Position numbers and translations under genes: made by a program
Assembly (NCBI GenBank): GCA_964397565.1
Contig: CAYNJC010000001.1
Coordinates: 159,537 to 223,536 of the forward strand
Direction: 5' to 3'
Source of the DNA: JAPLST01 sp964397565
Lineage (GTDB): Bacteria > Auribacterota > UBA3054 > JAPLST01
DNA: 64,000 nt
Shown here: positions 17,123 through 25,476 of the stretch, piece after piece
Position numbering within the stretch: position 1 is the stretch's first letter
Layout of the letters: every line of letters begins with the position of its first letter
Notes under the pieces: model-generated
Database searches by the model: none
Seen by the model: only the letters and a program-made list of their open reading frames with translations
What the model was told of the DNA's origin: nothing

Positions 17123-17603
17123 TCAGCAGCGCTGGTTCAGTTCTCTGCCAAAGAGTTCTTCCAGCAGCGCAATGATCGCGTGACGATTTGTATTTCTGAA
17201 GCTCTCAGAAAACGCAAAGCCGCAGCACACCCCCACCGGCTTGTCGTTGCTCAGCGCTGTGATGCGGCTTCTGAGTTCGTCGATCGAGGGCCGCGGTTGC
17301 TGCGCGGCCGCAGGCGCATCGCCTGTGACGTTTGCGTCAGACTGTGTGCGCGGGGCATCAGCTAGAACATGCGCTTTGAAGTCGCTGATGTGATCTGCCA
17401 CTACGGCCAAGTCCAGTATCGTAGCATCACGGGAGGCACTCAATACTTCGTTTGAAGGCGTGCGCGAAGGTTGAACTGCCGGTGTCACACTCGCTTTATG
17501 CTGTGCGGAAGTGGCCTGTGCTTCATTGGGCCCTGGTGTTTTTTTCGCCGCATGTCGCAAGCATTAGCATAGCCAGCAGTAGAACAACGATGTCTGTCTT
17601 CAT
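17123..17603 (-). pseudogene. Lipoprotein gene with frameshift at an A7 tract
   Basis: Translation from the ATG at 17603, which has a GAGGTG about 7 nt upstream, gives a lipoprotein signal peptide MKTDIVVLLLAMLMLATCGE with lipobox LATC and stops after 26 codons. The remaining ~130 codons (Ala/Pro/Thr-rich, then RPSIDELRSRITALSNDKPVGVCC and a C-terminal helix) are open in the next frame. Dropping one A from the run of seven (T7 at 17539-17545 on the plus strand) joins the two frames exactly into a normal lipoprotein of about 159 aa. So it is a broken gene, a sequencing error, or a gene read by slippage at A7. Function unknown. It lies 28 nt downstream of the TPR lipoprotein gene, in the same orientation. 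Confidence 0.7.
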
Positions 17604-17631
17604 TGTAAACACCTCACACAATCCGCTTTGA

Positions 17632-18483
17632 TCAGTGCGCTTTTCTCTCTATCGTTTCCTGCAGTTCCATCACTACTCGCCTATCTGCCTCATTCTGCCC
17701 AGCGCTCCGCAGCGCTTCGCCGAGAATTTCCCTCGCCTTCTGCAGGTTCCCATCCTTGTAGTAAACGCGCGCCAAGTCAACGGCACTCGCCGGTGAGTAT
17801 CCTCGCTGTAGTTGCAGTGCGTAGTAATGAATTGCGGTTTTGTAATCCTTCAGCGCCTCTGACGCATCGGCAATCCCAACAACCGCTGGCGTGTAGTATG
17901 GGTGTGCGGGGTTGAACGCCAATAATTGCCGTGCCCGCTGAAGTGTCTCGCCATAGTGGGATAGTCGCTTGGTGATGAGGACGAGGCGAAAAAGGCTGTC
18001 ACTCTTGACAGGATCTGACGTGACGTGTTCGAGAAGATTGCTCAAAACGTAGTAAGCCAGTACGCTGTTGCCGTGCTGCTCCGCCAAAACCGCCAATCCG
18101 TACACCTGGGCGTCATCGAGTTTCATGGCTGCCATGTCCTCGGCTATCCTTCTTGATGCACGTTCGTCATTCTGCAAGTTCTGTGAAAACAAATCACTCA
18201 GCGACTGCGTACCCATAGCACTCAGCTCTTCCTGAAACTTCTCGACCCGCACATTAACATCAGCTAATCCGGCAGTTTCGGCTGAGTTCGCCACGCGGTT
18301 CTCGGCTTGGTCGCGATTGACACTGTTTGTCTTTGCGTGATGAGAATCCCGCCTGTAAGTGCCTTGTTGAACAACTCGGTCTCCCTTGCTTTCTCTGCTG
18401 GATGGCGAAGGCGCGGATTGCATTTTACATCCACTCAGTGCTGCCAGCATAAACAGGAAGTACAGGAGCATTTTGTTGCGCAT
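17632..18483 (-). CDS. TPR-like lipoprotein
   Basis: 283 aa with a lipoprotein signal peptide (lipobox LSGC, Cys about residue 19), a charged low-complexity segment to about residue 75, and a helical repeat region resembling tetratricopeptide repeats (ALKDYKTAIHYYALQLQRGY, VDLARVYYKDGNLQKAREILGEAL). It probably acts as an envelope-anchored scaffold. It forms a pair with the frameshifted lipoprotein gene behind it. Base composition of both is lower in GC than the neighbouring lysS and pst genes. AGGTG just before the ATG supports the start. Confidence 0.7.
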   Translation of the reverse strand: MRNKMLLYFLFMLAALSGCKMQSAPSPSSRESKGDRVVQQGTYRRDSHHAKTNSVNRDQAENRVANSAETAGLADVNVRVEKFQEELSAMGTQSLSDLFSQNLQNDERASRRIAEDMAAMKLDDAQVYGLAVLAEQHGNSVLAYYVLSNLLEHVTSDPVKSDSLFRLVLITKRLSHYGETLQRARQLLAFNPAHPYYTPAVVGIADASEALKDYKTAIHYYALQLQRGYSPASAVDLARVYYKDGNLQKAREILGEALRSAGQNEADRRVVMELQETIERKAH

Positions 18484-18605
18484 GTCACACCTAATCCTTA
18501 TTACATAGTGTCAACGCTTTTAGGAGCCATGGGTGTTGGTCCACGGCAAGTTTTCACAAAACCCCTGAACCCCGCACCCGAATACAGCATCTAGGCCCGG
18601 CCGCC

Positions 18606-20084
18606 TCACGCCTCCGGCCGCAGCAGCGGGAAGAGGATCACATCGCGCAGATTGTGCGTGTCGGTCAGCAAGGCGACGACACGGTCAATGCCCATGCCCC
18701 AGCCGGAAATCGGCGGCATGCCGTACTCCATGCACAACAAGAAGTCCTCGTCCACCTGCATGGCTTCGGCATCGCCGGCGGCGCGCGCCGCCGCTTGCTG
18801 GGCAAAGCGCTCGGCTTGCTCGACCGGGTCAACCAGCTCGGAATACGCATTGACAATCTCCCAGCCGTTGACCACCAATTGGAAGCGATCCACGACATTG
18901 GGATTGGTGTCGTTGCAGCGCGCCAAGGGCGACAGCTCGATCGGATGCTGCGTTACAAACACCGGGTTGATCAATTTCGGCCGCGAGACTTTTTTGTAGA
19001 GCAGGTCAATCAAGGTGGCGCGCCCGGCGCCCCTGAGCACACTTGCGTCGTCAAAGGAAATGGCCTTGGCGGCCATCGCCGCCAACAGCGTGTCGCGCGT
19101 CGGGCAGGCTTCGATATCGATCGCCGCATCCCGCAGAATTAGTTCGCGGAACGAGACCCGCGGCCAGGCGCCGTCAAATGAAATCTGCGTGCCGGCATAG
19201 CTGACGTCGCAGGATCCCTTCAACTCGTGCACGATGTGCTTCAACAAGCGCTCGGTGAAGGCCATGTTGTCTTCATAGTTCCAGTAGGCGCAGTAATACT
19301 CGAGCAAGGTGAAGTCCGGCAGGTGCGACGGGTCAATGCCCTCGTTGCGGAATGAGCGCGCGAATTCATAGACTTTGTCGAAGCCGCCGGCGATCGCGCG
19401 CTTTAGATATGTCTCGGGCGCGATGCGCAGATAGACTTCGATGTCGAGCGCGTGGTACTGCGTGACAAACGGCGTGGCCATCGCGCCGCTGGCCTTGTTG
19501 GTCAAGACCGGTGTGTCAATTTCGACGAAGCCGTGCCCGTCGAGATAGGCGCGGATGGCGCGGATGATTGTGGTGCGGTCGCGGAAGCGGGCCATCGTCT
19601 CGGGCGTGGTGATCATCTCGAGATAGCGGCGGCGCATGCGCAATTCCGGGTCATGCAAGCCGTGGAATTTCTCGGGCAAGTTGCGCAGCGCTTTCGAGAG
19701 AAAGGTCCAGCTCTGCACATCAATTGTCTTTTCGCCGGTCTTAGTCGTGAAGACGCGGCCTTCGATGCCAATGAAATCGCCGACATCCACACAGTGCTCG
19801 AACTCCTTGAAGCGTTCGCCAAGGGCGTTGCGCTGCAGGGCGAACTGCATCTTGCCGCTGCAGTCGGCGAGATGGCCAAACGCCAGCTTGCCGAACCAGC
19901 GCAAGGCAATCACGCGGCCGGCAATCCGCACGGCAGGCGTGTCATCGGCCAACTGCGCGGCTTCGTGCGGCGTATGCGTGCGCTCGTAGCGCTCGGCGTA
20001 GGGCTGCATGCCCAAGGCGCGGATGCGCTCGCGCTTGGCGCGCCGGCAGACTAGTTCGTCCGTCATCGGTTGTTGATCATCCAC
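18606..20084 (-). CDS. lysS: Lysyl-tRNA synthetase, class II
   Basis: 492 aa, starting at GTG with GGAGGA 5 nt upstream. An OB-fold anticodon-binding domain lies at about 50-150 and the class II catalytic core at about 165-490. Motif 2 reads FARSFRNEGIDPSHLPDFTLLEYY and motif 3 GWGMGIDRVVALL, both recognisable as LysRS. Length is normal. Motif 2 departs from the usual FRNEG-xxxHNPEFT by one substitution at each end (LPDF for NPEF), so this is a diverged form. It charges tRNA-Lys in the cytoplasm. It stands 39 nt downstream of the esterase gene and may share its transcript. Confidence 0.9.
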   Translation of the reverse strand: MDDQQPMTDELVCRRAKRERIRALGMQPYAERYERTHTPHEAAQLADDTPAVRIAGRVIALRWFGKLAFGHLADCSGKMQFALQRNALGERFKEFEHCVDVGDFIGIEGRVFTTKTGEKTIDVQSWTFLSKALRNLPEKFHGLHDPELRMRRRYLEMITTPETMARFRDRTTIIRAIRAYLDGHGFVEIDTPVLTNKASGAMATPFVTQYHALDIEVYLRIAPETYLKRAIAGGFDKVYEFARSFRNEGIDPSHLPDFTLLEYYCAYWNYEDNMAFTERLLKHIVHELKGSCDVSYAGTQISFDGAWPRVSFRELILRDAAIDIEACPTRDTLLAAMAAKAISFDDASVLRGAGRATLIDLLYKKVSRPKLINPVFVTQHPIELSPLARCNDTNPNVVDRFQLVVNGWEIVNAYSELVDPVEQAERFAQQAAARAAGDAEAMQVDEDFLLCMEYGMPPISGWGMGIDRVVALLTDTHNLRDVILFPLLRPEA

Positions 20085-20123
20085 AATTATCCTCCGTGGT
20101 ATAAAAGCGACGGGATGCCGCGG

Positions 20124-22004
20124 TCACTTAAGCCAGATGCCTTTGGCCTGGAACAGGCCCCAGGGCTGCTTCGTGCCGCGCAGCTGCAAAACAACATTGG
20201 TCGTGCCATCGTGCGGCCCCAGCTGGATGCTCAGCGGCACATTGGTGCCCAGCGCGATCTGCGCCAGAAAATTCGACAAGACCGGCTGCGGCTCCGGGAA
20301 TTTGCGCGGCAAGGTCAGATTGAAGACCAGCCAGTCGCCGCGCGGATTGCCGTTGATCTGCAGATAGCCGTTCAGGTATTTCGACTTGGGCAGACGATAG
20401 CGCGCATTCCACGCGCCGCTTCGCTTCCACAGCGATTCATTGGTCAGCGCAAACAAGTACCTGTCCAGTTGCACAAAGCCACCGCCCAGGCCGTTGGTCA
20501 AGCCGGCCAGCTCACCGTGCGTCACATCACTGGTCTTGAGGTACAGTGCGCGCGCCTTGGCGCGCACCGTGCGAAGGCGGAAACTAATTGCGCGCCGCGT
20601 GAAGGACTTCGCCGCCGTCCCGCTGGCGCCCAGGAACGAGCGCGCCGTGATCGTCACCGTGTTCTTGCCAATATTCAAGGGCACATCCGCATACCACGCA
20701 GCCGTGCCGTTGGCCACGCCCGCGGCGCTCAGCTTCGGCCCTAGCACGCGCCAGGTCACATTCGAAATGCCCGATGACGCCAGCGCCGTGCCGGCGACCC
20801 GGATAAGCGCGTCGGTCACAATCGCCACGTCCGTGCCGGGATGCGAGGTGACGACCACCTCCGGTTGATCGCTGTAATAGATTTTCATCCAGGCGGTGTT
20901 GCTGTAGGCCAAGGCCGACAGCGCCGTCACCCCGATGGACAATTTGCCGGTGCTGATCAGCGGCACCAGCGCGCTCCAGGCCAGCGTGCCACTGGCCACC
21001 CCGTCGGCAACCTGGCCGGGGACACTCACCCGCCACGTGACGGTCGAAATGCCGGCCGCGCTCGCGGCCGTGCCCGCGATGCTGATCTGATTGGTCACGG
21101 TCGTGATGGTCACGACGGCGGCATGCGACGTGATGGCCACGTCCGGCGCGTTGAGCACATTGTCGTGAAAGCCAAAATGGATGGGAATGCGGCTGATCCA
21201 ATACGCCCAATTGTGCCCGCCGGGCGGGCGATAATACCACAGGGTTTGCCACAGTACGCGCCCGCGCTTCAGCAACGCATCGCGCAGGATATCATTCTTG
21301 CCGGCCAGATTGTAGAGCGGGATGCTGAAGAAGTCATAGACATCCTCATTGCCGCAGTCGATCAGCAAGGGAAACGCGCGCGCCGCAGTCGCGTCGGCAA
21401 TGTCTGTCCGGCTCAGCACCGGCCCGCCCAGGTCGCCCAAATATTCAGGAATGTTTGGCTCAACAAATGCGCCGCTCATCGACGAGACGCTGCGATAGCT
21501 GGTGTGATCATACGCCTGGCCGATGCCCGCCACGTACAACGCGCCATAGCCGCCCATGCTGAAACCGCCAATGCCGCGCGCCGCGGTCACATACCAGTTC
21601 GACTCGATCTGACGCGTCAGGTCAATACTGATGTAGCGCCGCCAATAGGTACCGTAATACCACGAGAGATCGCCTTCGGGAAACACCACCAACAGGTGCC
21701 GGCGATTCGCCGCGTTGGTAATGGTTTGAAATGCATTCTGCCGCCACGAATAATCATGATCGCCGCGCCCGTGCAGCATATACAGCACCGGCATGCGGTT
21801 GGAGGGGCCGTAACTGTCGGGCAGCACAATTTCATACGGCATCATTTGCCCGAGCGTGACACTCCAGAAATTGGTGGCAATCCACTGCGCCGCCGAGAGC
21901 GGCAGGCACCCCGCGACCACGACACTAATCCCCCAGGCCCCCACCGCGGACCAACGCCGGCGCAGGTCGCACACGCCACGCGCTGCACCGATGGCGTCCG
22001 CCAT
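20124..22004 (-). CDS. Exported esterase (CE1/esterase D-like) with Ig-like repeats
   Basis: 626 aa. N-terminal hydrophobic segment (about 22-40) as signal or anchor. An alpha/beta-hydrolase domain to about residue 290: VLYMLHGRGDHDYSW is the oxyanion region, GIGGFSMGGYGALY holds nucleophile Ser149, DCGNEDVYDFF the probable acid, and PPGGHNWAYW the His. The pattern is that of esterase D/antigen-85-like carbohydrate esterases, which often remove feruloyl or acetyl groups from plant polysaccharides. Two beta-sandwich repeats follow (both with SISTVTWRV/SNVTWRVLG-type strands) and a C-terminal domain I do not recognise. Its ATG directly follows the stop of the small Cys-rich gene. Confidence 0.8.
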   Translation of the reverse strand: MADAIGAARGVCDLRRRWSAVGAWGISVVVAGCLPLSAAQWIATNFWSVTLGQMMPYEIVLPDSYGPSNRMPVLYMLHGRGDHDYSWRQNAFQTITNAANRRHLLVVFPEGDLSWYYGTYWRRYISIDLTRQIESNWYVTAARGIGGFSMGGYGALYVAGIGQAYDHTSYRSVSSMSGAFVEPNIPEYLGDLGGPVLSRTDIADATAARAFPLLIDCGNEDVYDFFSIPLYNLAGKNDILRDALLKRGRVLWQTLWYYRPPGGHNWAYWISRIPIHFGFHDNVLNAPDVAITSHAAVVTITTVTNQISIAGTAASAAGISTVTWRVSVPGQVADGVASGTLAWSALVPLISTGKLSIGVTALSALAYSNTAWMKIYYSDQPEVVVTSHPGTDVAIVTDALIRVAGTALASSGISNVTWRVLGPKLSAAGVANGTAAWYADVPLNIGKNTVTITARSFLGASGTAAKSFTRRAISFRLRTVRAKARALYLKTSDVTHGELAGLTNGLGGGFVQLDRYLFALTNESLWKRSGAWNARYRLPKSKYLNGYLQINGNPRGDWLVFNLTLPRKFPEPQPVLSNFLAQIALGTNVPLSIQLGPHDGTTNVVLQLRGTKQPWGLFQAKGIWLK

Positions 22005-22196
22005 TTAGTGCAGCGGCATGGGGTTGCAGAGATTGTCGGCCGAGGCCGCCACTCGTCCGCAATTGAAGCAAATGCTTTGCGGCGCATGCGCCAACTTCTT
22101 GATCTGGTCAAAAAGCTTTTCGCTGGCCAGCACGCACAAGTGGCCCTTGTGCGCATCCGGCTCGCACTTGCGGGTATGATTACAGCCACAGGTCAT
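22005..22196 (-). CDS. Small cysteine-rich protein
   Basis: 63 aa with seven cysteines: TCGCNHTRKC near the start, HLCVL, then SICFNCGR and a final NLCNP. Pairs of Cys and several His suggest a zinc site. AAGGAG 4 nt before the ATG gives a strong translation start. It is packed between the PTS EIIA gene (8 nt away) and the esterase gene (stop adjoining ATG), so it is a genuine member of the operon. Family not recognised. Confidence 0.7.
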   Translation of the reverse strand: MTCGCNHTRKCEPDAHKGHLCVLASEKLFDQIKKLAHAPQSICFNCGRVAASADNLCNPMPLH

Positions 22197-22204
22197 GCTG
22201 CTCC

Positions 22205-22660
22205 TTATTCGTTCTTCGTGATAATCTGCATGACCTCGTCGGCGCGGTGCGCTTTGAGAATCTGCTCGCGCACCTCGCTCTTGCCCAGCAGCCGCGAGAT
22301 GCGCGCCATCGTGTGCAAATATTCGTTGTTGTCGCCATCGGCCGGCGCCACAATCAACAGCAGGATGCTGACCGGCACATGATCAATCGAACCGTACTCA
22401 ATCGGCTTGGCCGGCCGCGCCAGCAAGGCCAGAATGTTCGAGACTTGCGACGACTTTGAGTGCGGAAAGCCGATCCCGCGCCCGATCCCGGTGTTGCCCA
22501 AGTCCTCACGCTCTTTGACCTCTTTCTCGAGCATCGCCGCGTCGTTCACGCCGCCCAGCTCCGCCAGGGTCTTGATCAACTTGGTCAGCAGCGCATTCTT
22601 GTCGCGCTCTTTAATGTCCAACACAATCCGTTCAGGGCTCAATAAGGCAGAAAGTTTCAT
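22205..22660 (-). CDS. ptsN: PTS EIIA protein, nitrogen/fructose type (PtsN-like)
   Basis: 151 aa when started at the ATG at 22660; the longer frame begins at a TTG without signals. The PTS EIIA-2 fold is clear: GNTGIGRGIGFPHSKS contains the phosphoryl-accepting His after GFPH, and VPVSILLLIVAPADGDNNEYLHTMARISRLL is typical. No EIIB or EIIC is nearby, so a regulatory PtsN-like role (linking carbon/nitrogen or potassium state to gene expression) fits better than sugar import. The nearby Usp gene on the same strand is 42 nt upstream and the two may be expressed together. Confidence 0.85.
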   Translation of the reverse strand: MKLSALLSPERIVLDIKERDKNALLTKLIKTLAELGGVNDAAMLEKEVKEREDLGNTGIGRGIGFPHSKSSQVSNILALLARPAKPIEYGSIDHVPVSILLLIVAPADGDNNEYLHTMARISRLLGKSEVREQILKAHRADEVMQIITKNE

Positions 22661-22702
22661 AAATGGTTGTCTGGTGAGTAATGCATTCCCCACTCCCAAT
22701 AG

Positions 22703-23137
22703 TTACTTGACGACCAGCACGGCGCATGGCGCGTGCTCGATTAATTGATCCGCAATGTGCATCCGGACGGTATCCGAGCGCGACCGCTGCGCCAAACCGA
22801 CGATGACCAGTTCGGCCTGATAGGCCGTTGCCAGCCGCGGCAAGATCTCTTCCGGATAGCCCTGCTCCTGCATGATCACGATGTGCGCGCCGGCATTTTT
22901 CGCCTCTTCCTCGGCCGCGTACAAATAGCGCCAGCCGTTTTCCTCGCACTCGATCTCGACATCCGCCAGCGTGCACGTGCCATGGCGCGCCAGTTGCGCG
23001 ACCACATGCTTGTTGACGACGTGCACCGCAATGATCGTCGCCCCCGTCGTCGTGCTCAGGAAAATAGCCGAACGCAGCGCACGCTGGGACTCCAGCGTCG
23101 CATCCATGTGCAGAACTATTTTGTGCAGTGCAAGCAT
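22703..23137 (-). CDS. Universal stress protein family protein
   Basis: 144 aa, the standard UspA length, with KIVLHMDATLESQRALRSAIFLS at the start and IVGLAQRSRSDTVRMHIADQLIEHAPCAVLVVK at the end. The G-x2-G-x9-G-S/T ATP-binding loop of ATP-type Usps is absent, so it belongs with UspA-type members that do not bind ATP. Cytoplasmic stress protein; partner unknown. It has its own extended -10 promoter at 23158-23163. Confidence 0.85.
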   Translation of the reverse strand: MLALHKIVLHMDATLESQRALRSAIFLSTTTGATIIAVHVVNKHVVAQLARHGTCTLADVEIECEENGWRYLYAAEEEAKNAGAHIVIMQEQGYPEEILPRLATAYQAELVIVGLAQRSRSDTVRMHIADQLIEHAPCAVLVVK

Positions 23138-23157
23138 GGTTCACAATGTCTGTCCCT

Positions 23158-23163
23158 AGTATA
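23158..23163 (-). promoter_or_regulatory. Extended -10 promoter of the Usp gene
   Basis: On the minus strand TGC followed by TATACT, with about 20 nt to the ATG at 23137. No good -35 box is present at 17 bp, as expected for an extended -10 promoter. Confidence 0.6.
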
Positions 23164-23202
23164 GCAAATCCCCGCCAAAATTGGTACTCGCCCTTGCTGG
23201 CT

Positions 23203-23242
23203 ATCTCAAATCTCAAATTTGAAATCTCAAATCACAAATCAC
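23203..23242. repeat. Heptamer tandem repeat (ATCTCAA type)
   Basis: Nearly six consecutive 7-mers (ATCTCAA, ATCTCAA, ATTTGAA, ATCTCAA, ATCACAA, ATCAC) lying just after the stop codon of the prepilin peptidase gene. Confidence 0.85.
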
Positions 23243-23243
23243 C

Positions 23244-24104
23244 TCACAGGCCGCACAGGTGCAGATACCAGCGCGTCAGCGCGCCACCCCAGAAATACGC
23301 GCCCAGCGCCGCCACCGCAATGTAGGGCCCGTACGGAATCTCGAAGCGCCAGTGCGCGCGCCGTTGCGCCAGCTTCATCGCGATCCCGCCCACACTGCCC
23401 AGCAGCGCCGACAGGAATATCGTCAACAACATTTGCGGCCAGTTCATGAACATCGCCAGCATCAGCATCAGATGCACATCTCCAAGCCCGAGCGCCTCGC
23501 GCTTGAACCACAGCGCCCCCAGCCAGCGCACCAGCATAAGCAATCCACCGCCGACACTGAGCGCAATGCCGCACGCCGCCATGGTCTGCATCCGCGTTGC
23601 CGCATCGCGCATCGCCGGATACGCCAGCGACAGGGCAAAGCCGGCCAGAAAGCCGGTCGCCGTGATTTCCATCGGAATGATCAGGTAGACCGCGTCAATC
23701 GCCGTCATCGCCAGCAGGGTGCTGAACAACACGCAATCGCTCAACCACGGCACCACGGCCGCACGCGTCACGTGCCACGGCGGATATGTCCCCATGTTCA
23801 AATACGGCACCACGTCGCCACAGCGATAATAGAACGTCACCGCAAAAAACAGCGCGGTCAACAATTCCACCACGGCATACCGGGCACTGAAGCGCGCGCC
23901 GCACGCGCGACAGCGCCCGCGCAACACCAGATAGCTGATGATGGGCAGGTTGTCATACGCCGCGATCGGCGCGGCACACGCCATGCAATGCGACCCCCGC
24001 CGCCATAATGACTCCTCGCGCGGCAGGCGCACGATCACGACATTCAAAAACGAGCCGATGCACGCGCCCAACACAAACGCAAAAGCTAACAGGATCAGCG
24101 TCAT
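23244..24104 (-). CDS. pilD: Prepilin peptidase (A24 family)
   Basis: 286 aa with about eight membrane segments. The N-terminal domain has two CxxC pairs (C40/C43, C65/C68) for the zinc-binding methylase part. The aspartic protease residues are D137 (AMTAIDAVYLIIP) and D209 (LGLGDVHLM). It cleaves the leader of type IV prepilins and pseudopilins at G/F-type sites in the inner membrane and methylates the new N-terminus. The likely substrates in this window are the GspH- and GspI-like proteins, which carry G-Y/FTLIE sites. It starts 3 nt after the HAD phosphatase gene. Confidence 0.92.
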   Translation of the reverse strand: MTLILLAFAFVLGACIGSFLNVVIVRLPREESLWRRGSHCMACAAPIAAYDNLPIISYLVLRGRCRACGARFSARYAVVELLTALFFAVTFYYRCGDVVPYLNMGTYPPWHVTRAAVVPWLSDCVLFSTLLAMTAIDAVYLIIPMEITATGFLAGFALSLAYPAMRDAATRMQTMAACGIALSVGGGLLMLVRWLGALWFKREALGLGDVHLMLMLAMFMNWPQMLLTIFLSALLGSVGGIAMKLAQRRAHWRFEIPYGPYIAVAALGAYFWGGALTRWYLHLCGL

Positions 24105-24107
24105 CGG

Positions 24108-25004
24108 TCACGCTCCGCGCGGGGTAACCAGCCACGGCGGCGTAGCCGGCAGATACTTGTTGAACTGTGCCACCAGGGCGTCCTGGTATGCGCCGGCATA
24201 CGTGCCGTCCAGAAATTTGCGCAACCCCTCATCCACCAAGCGCGCCCAGGCAGCTTCCTCGTGGCCCGGATTGATCGGGTAAAACAGGGCGTCATTCGCG
24301 CGCGCCGCCGCGTAATCGCCCGGCGCATCACCGATCATCAAGACGTGCGCCGCGGCATACGTGCCGTTCGTCGCCCGCGCCAAATGCTCTTGCTTGGTGC
24401 CGCTTTCCTGGCCGGCGATCCACGCCATATAGCTGGTCATATCGTGCTCGGCCCATTCTTTTGCGAGGGCCGCCTCGGGCGTCGCCGACACGACCATGCA
24501 ATCGGCTTTGCCGCGCACCTGTTCGAGTGCGTCACACACGCCGGGAAACGGCGCACAGCCGCGCACCATCGCGTCGACTGCCGCGTTCACCGCTTCGCTC
24601 CAGCGCAACACCCACGCCAATTCCGCGTCGCCCGTTGCCGCCGCCGCTCTCTGCAGCGCCGGGTTGCCCAGCTTCGTTTCCTGCGTGATCCACGCCGCCA
24701 GCTTGGGCAGGGTCGGCACGCGCGTGCCACGCCGTTGCACTTCCGGCCGCTGGCGCAACCAGTCCAGGCACAGCAGCAGTTCCGGAAACCGGTTTGTCCC
24801 GCGCCATTGCGAGTACAAATTGCCAAACTCCCACGTTTCACGCGCGTATTTCGACACGCTCTGCAATTCAAACACATTGATGAAGCACGGGCAAAAGCAT
24901 TCCTTGTGCTTCAGTTCCATCGTATCGAAGGCGCAGCCGTCCGAGTCAATCCCAATGAAAAAGTCGTGGTGCGGGGTGAAGGCTTGCAATCGCTCACTCG
25001 ACAT
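24108..25004 (-). CDS. HAD-superfamily hydrolase
   Basis: 298 aa. Motif I is GIDSDGCAFDT (D20 nucleophile, D22 acid/base), motif II VVSATP, and motif IV LMIGDAPGDYAAA (GDxxxD), with a large helical cap at about 30-170. The active-site set is complete, so it is probably a phosphatase on a small molecule. The cap contains several Cys (KECFCPCF) that could be structural. Substrate unknown. First gene of an operon with the prepilin peptidase, under a consensus promoter. Confidence 0.8.
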   Translation of the reverse strand: MSSERLQAFTPHHDFFIGIDSDGCAFDTMELKHKECFCPCFINVFELQSVSKYARETWEFGNLYSQWRGTNRFPELLLCLDWLRQRPEVQRRGTRVPTLPKLAAWITQETKLGNPALQRAAAATGDAELAWVLRWSEAVNAAVDAMVRGCAPFPGVCDALEQVRGKADCMVVSATPEAALAKEWAEHDMTSYMAWIAGQESGTKQEHLARATNGTYAAAHVLMIGDAPGDYAAARANDALFYPINPGHEEAAWARLVDEGLRKFLDGTYAGAYQDALVAQFNKYLPATPPWLVTPRGA

Positions 25005-25043
25005 GGTTGCTCATCATCCGGGGTTACGTACTGTGCGCCCTTC

Positions 25044-25072
25044 ACTATAATTGTTTAGCCAGCGCCTGTCAA
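25044..25072 (-). promoter_or_regulatory. Promoter of the HAD-pilD operon
   Basis: On the minus strand TTGACA (complement of 25067-25072), 17-bp spacer and TATAGT (complement of 25044-25049). The leader is about 33 nt to the ATG at 25004. Confidence 0.8.
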
Positions 25073-25130
25073 GCCGCCTGCGGCACGCGCAGCTCCGCCA
25101 CCAGTGAACATGCCCAGCCCTCCCGCCGTG

Positions 25131-25365
25131 CGTGCTGCGCATAGCCGCCGCACGGCGTGCGGCGCATGGTGCCACCGGGGCAACGCGGAACGCCGTATTG
25201 TAAAGCGGTCAGTCCCTCTGCCCGTAGCCGCCACACGGCGTGCGGCGTGCAGCACATCACGCGGAACGCCGTTCCGCGGCTACAACAGAGACGACGCAGC
25301 CCGGATCCGGCAACGTCACGACGCGAACAGCATTTGCGGCACGGAGGCCGCTCCCACTCTACAGC
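25131..25365. repeat. Dispersed repeat C cluster
   Basis: Copy 1 at 25131-25178 (CGTGCTGCGCATAGCCGCCG, then CACGGCGTGCGGCGCATGGTG) and a variant at 25223-25250. Copy 3 is at 28774-28816. A following 19-mer at 25347-25365 (GCCGCTCCCACTCTACAGC) recurs with one change at 50371-50389. These GC-rich palindromic units fill most of the 470-bp gap between the HAD operon promoter and the URO-D gene; no gene is seen here. Confidence 0.7.
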
Positions 25366-25436
25366 AAAGCCGCAACAAACGCGGATAGCGCGGCGGGATC
25401 ACCGCCGCTGGCGGGACTAAGAAGCGCCGCTGCCAA

Positions 25437-25476
25437 ACGCCAGGTTGTGTCGTCTGCAAACGGCACAACCTGGCGT
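25437..25476 (-). terminator. Hairpin at the end of the URO-D gene
   Basis: Perfect 13-bp arms (ACGCCAGGTTGTG and CACAACCTGGCGT) with a 14-nt loop, touching the stop codon of the URO-D gene. No U-run follows, so it may act as an mRNA 3'-end stabiliser or a Rho-associated end rather than an intrinsic terminator. Confidence 0.6.

Noticed and set aside
20841..22382. 513-codon open frame opposite the esterase
   Set aside because: Antisense shadow without start signals; the esterase has a full catalytic triad.
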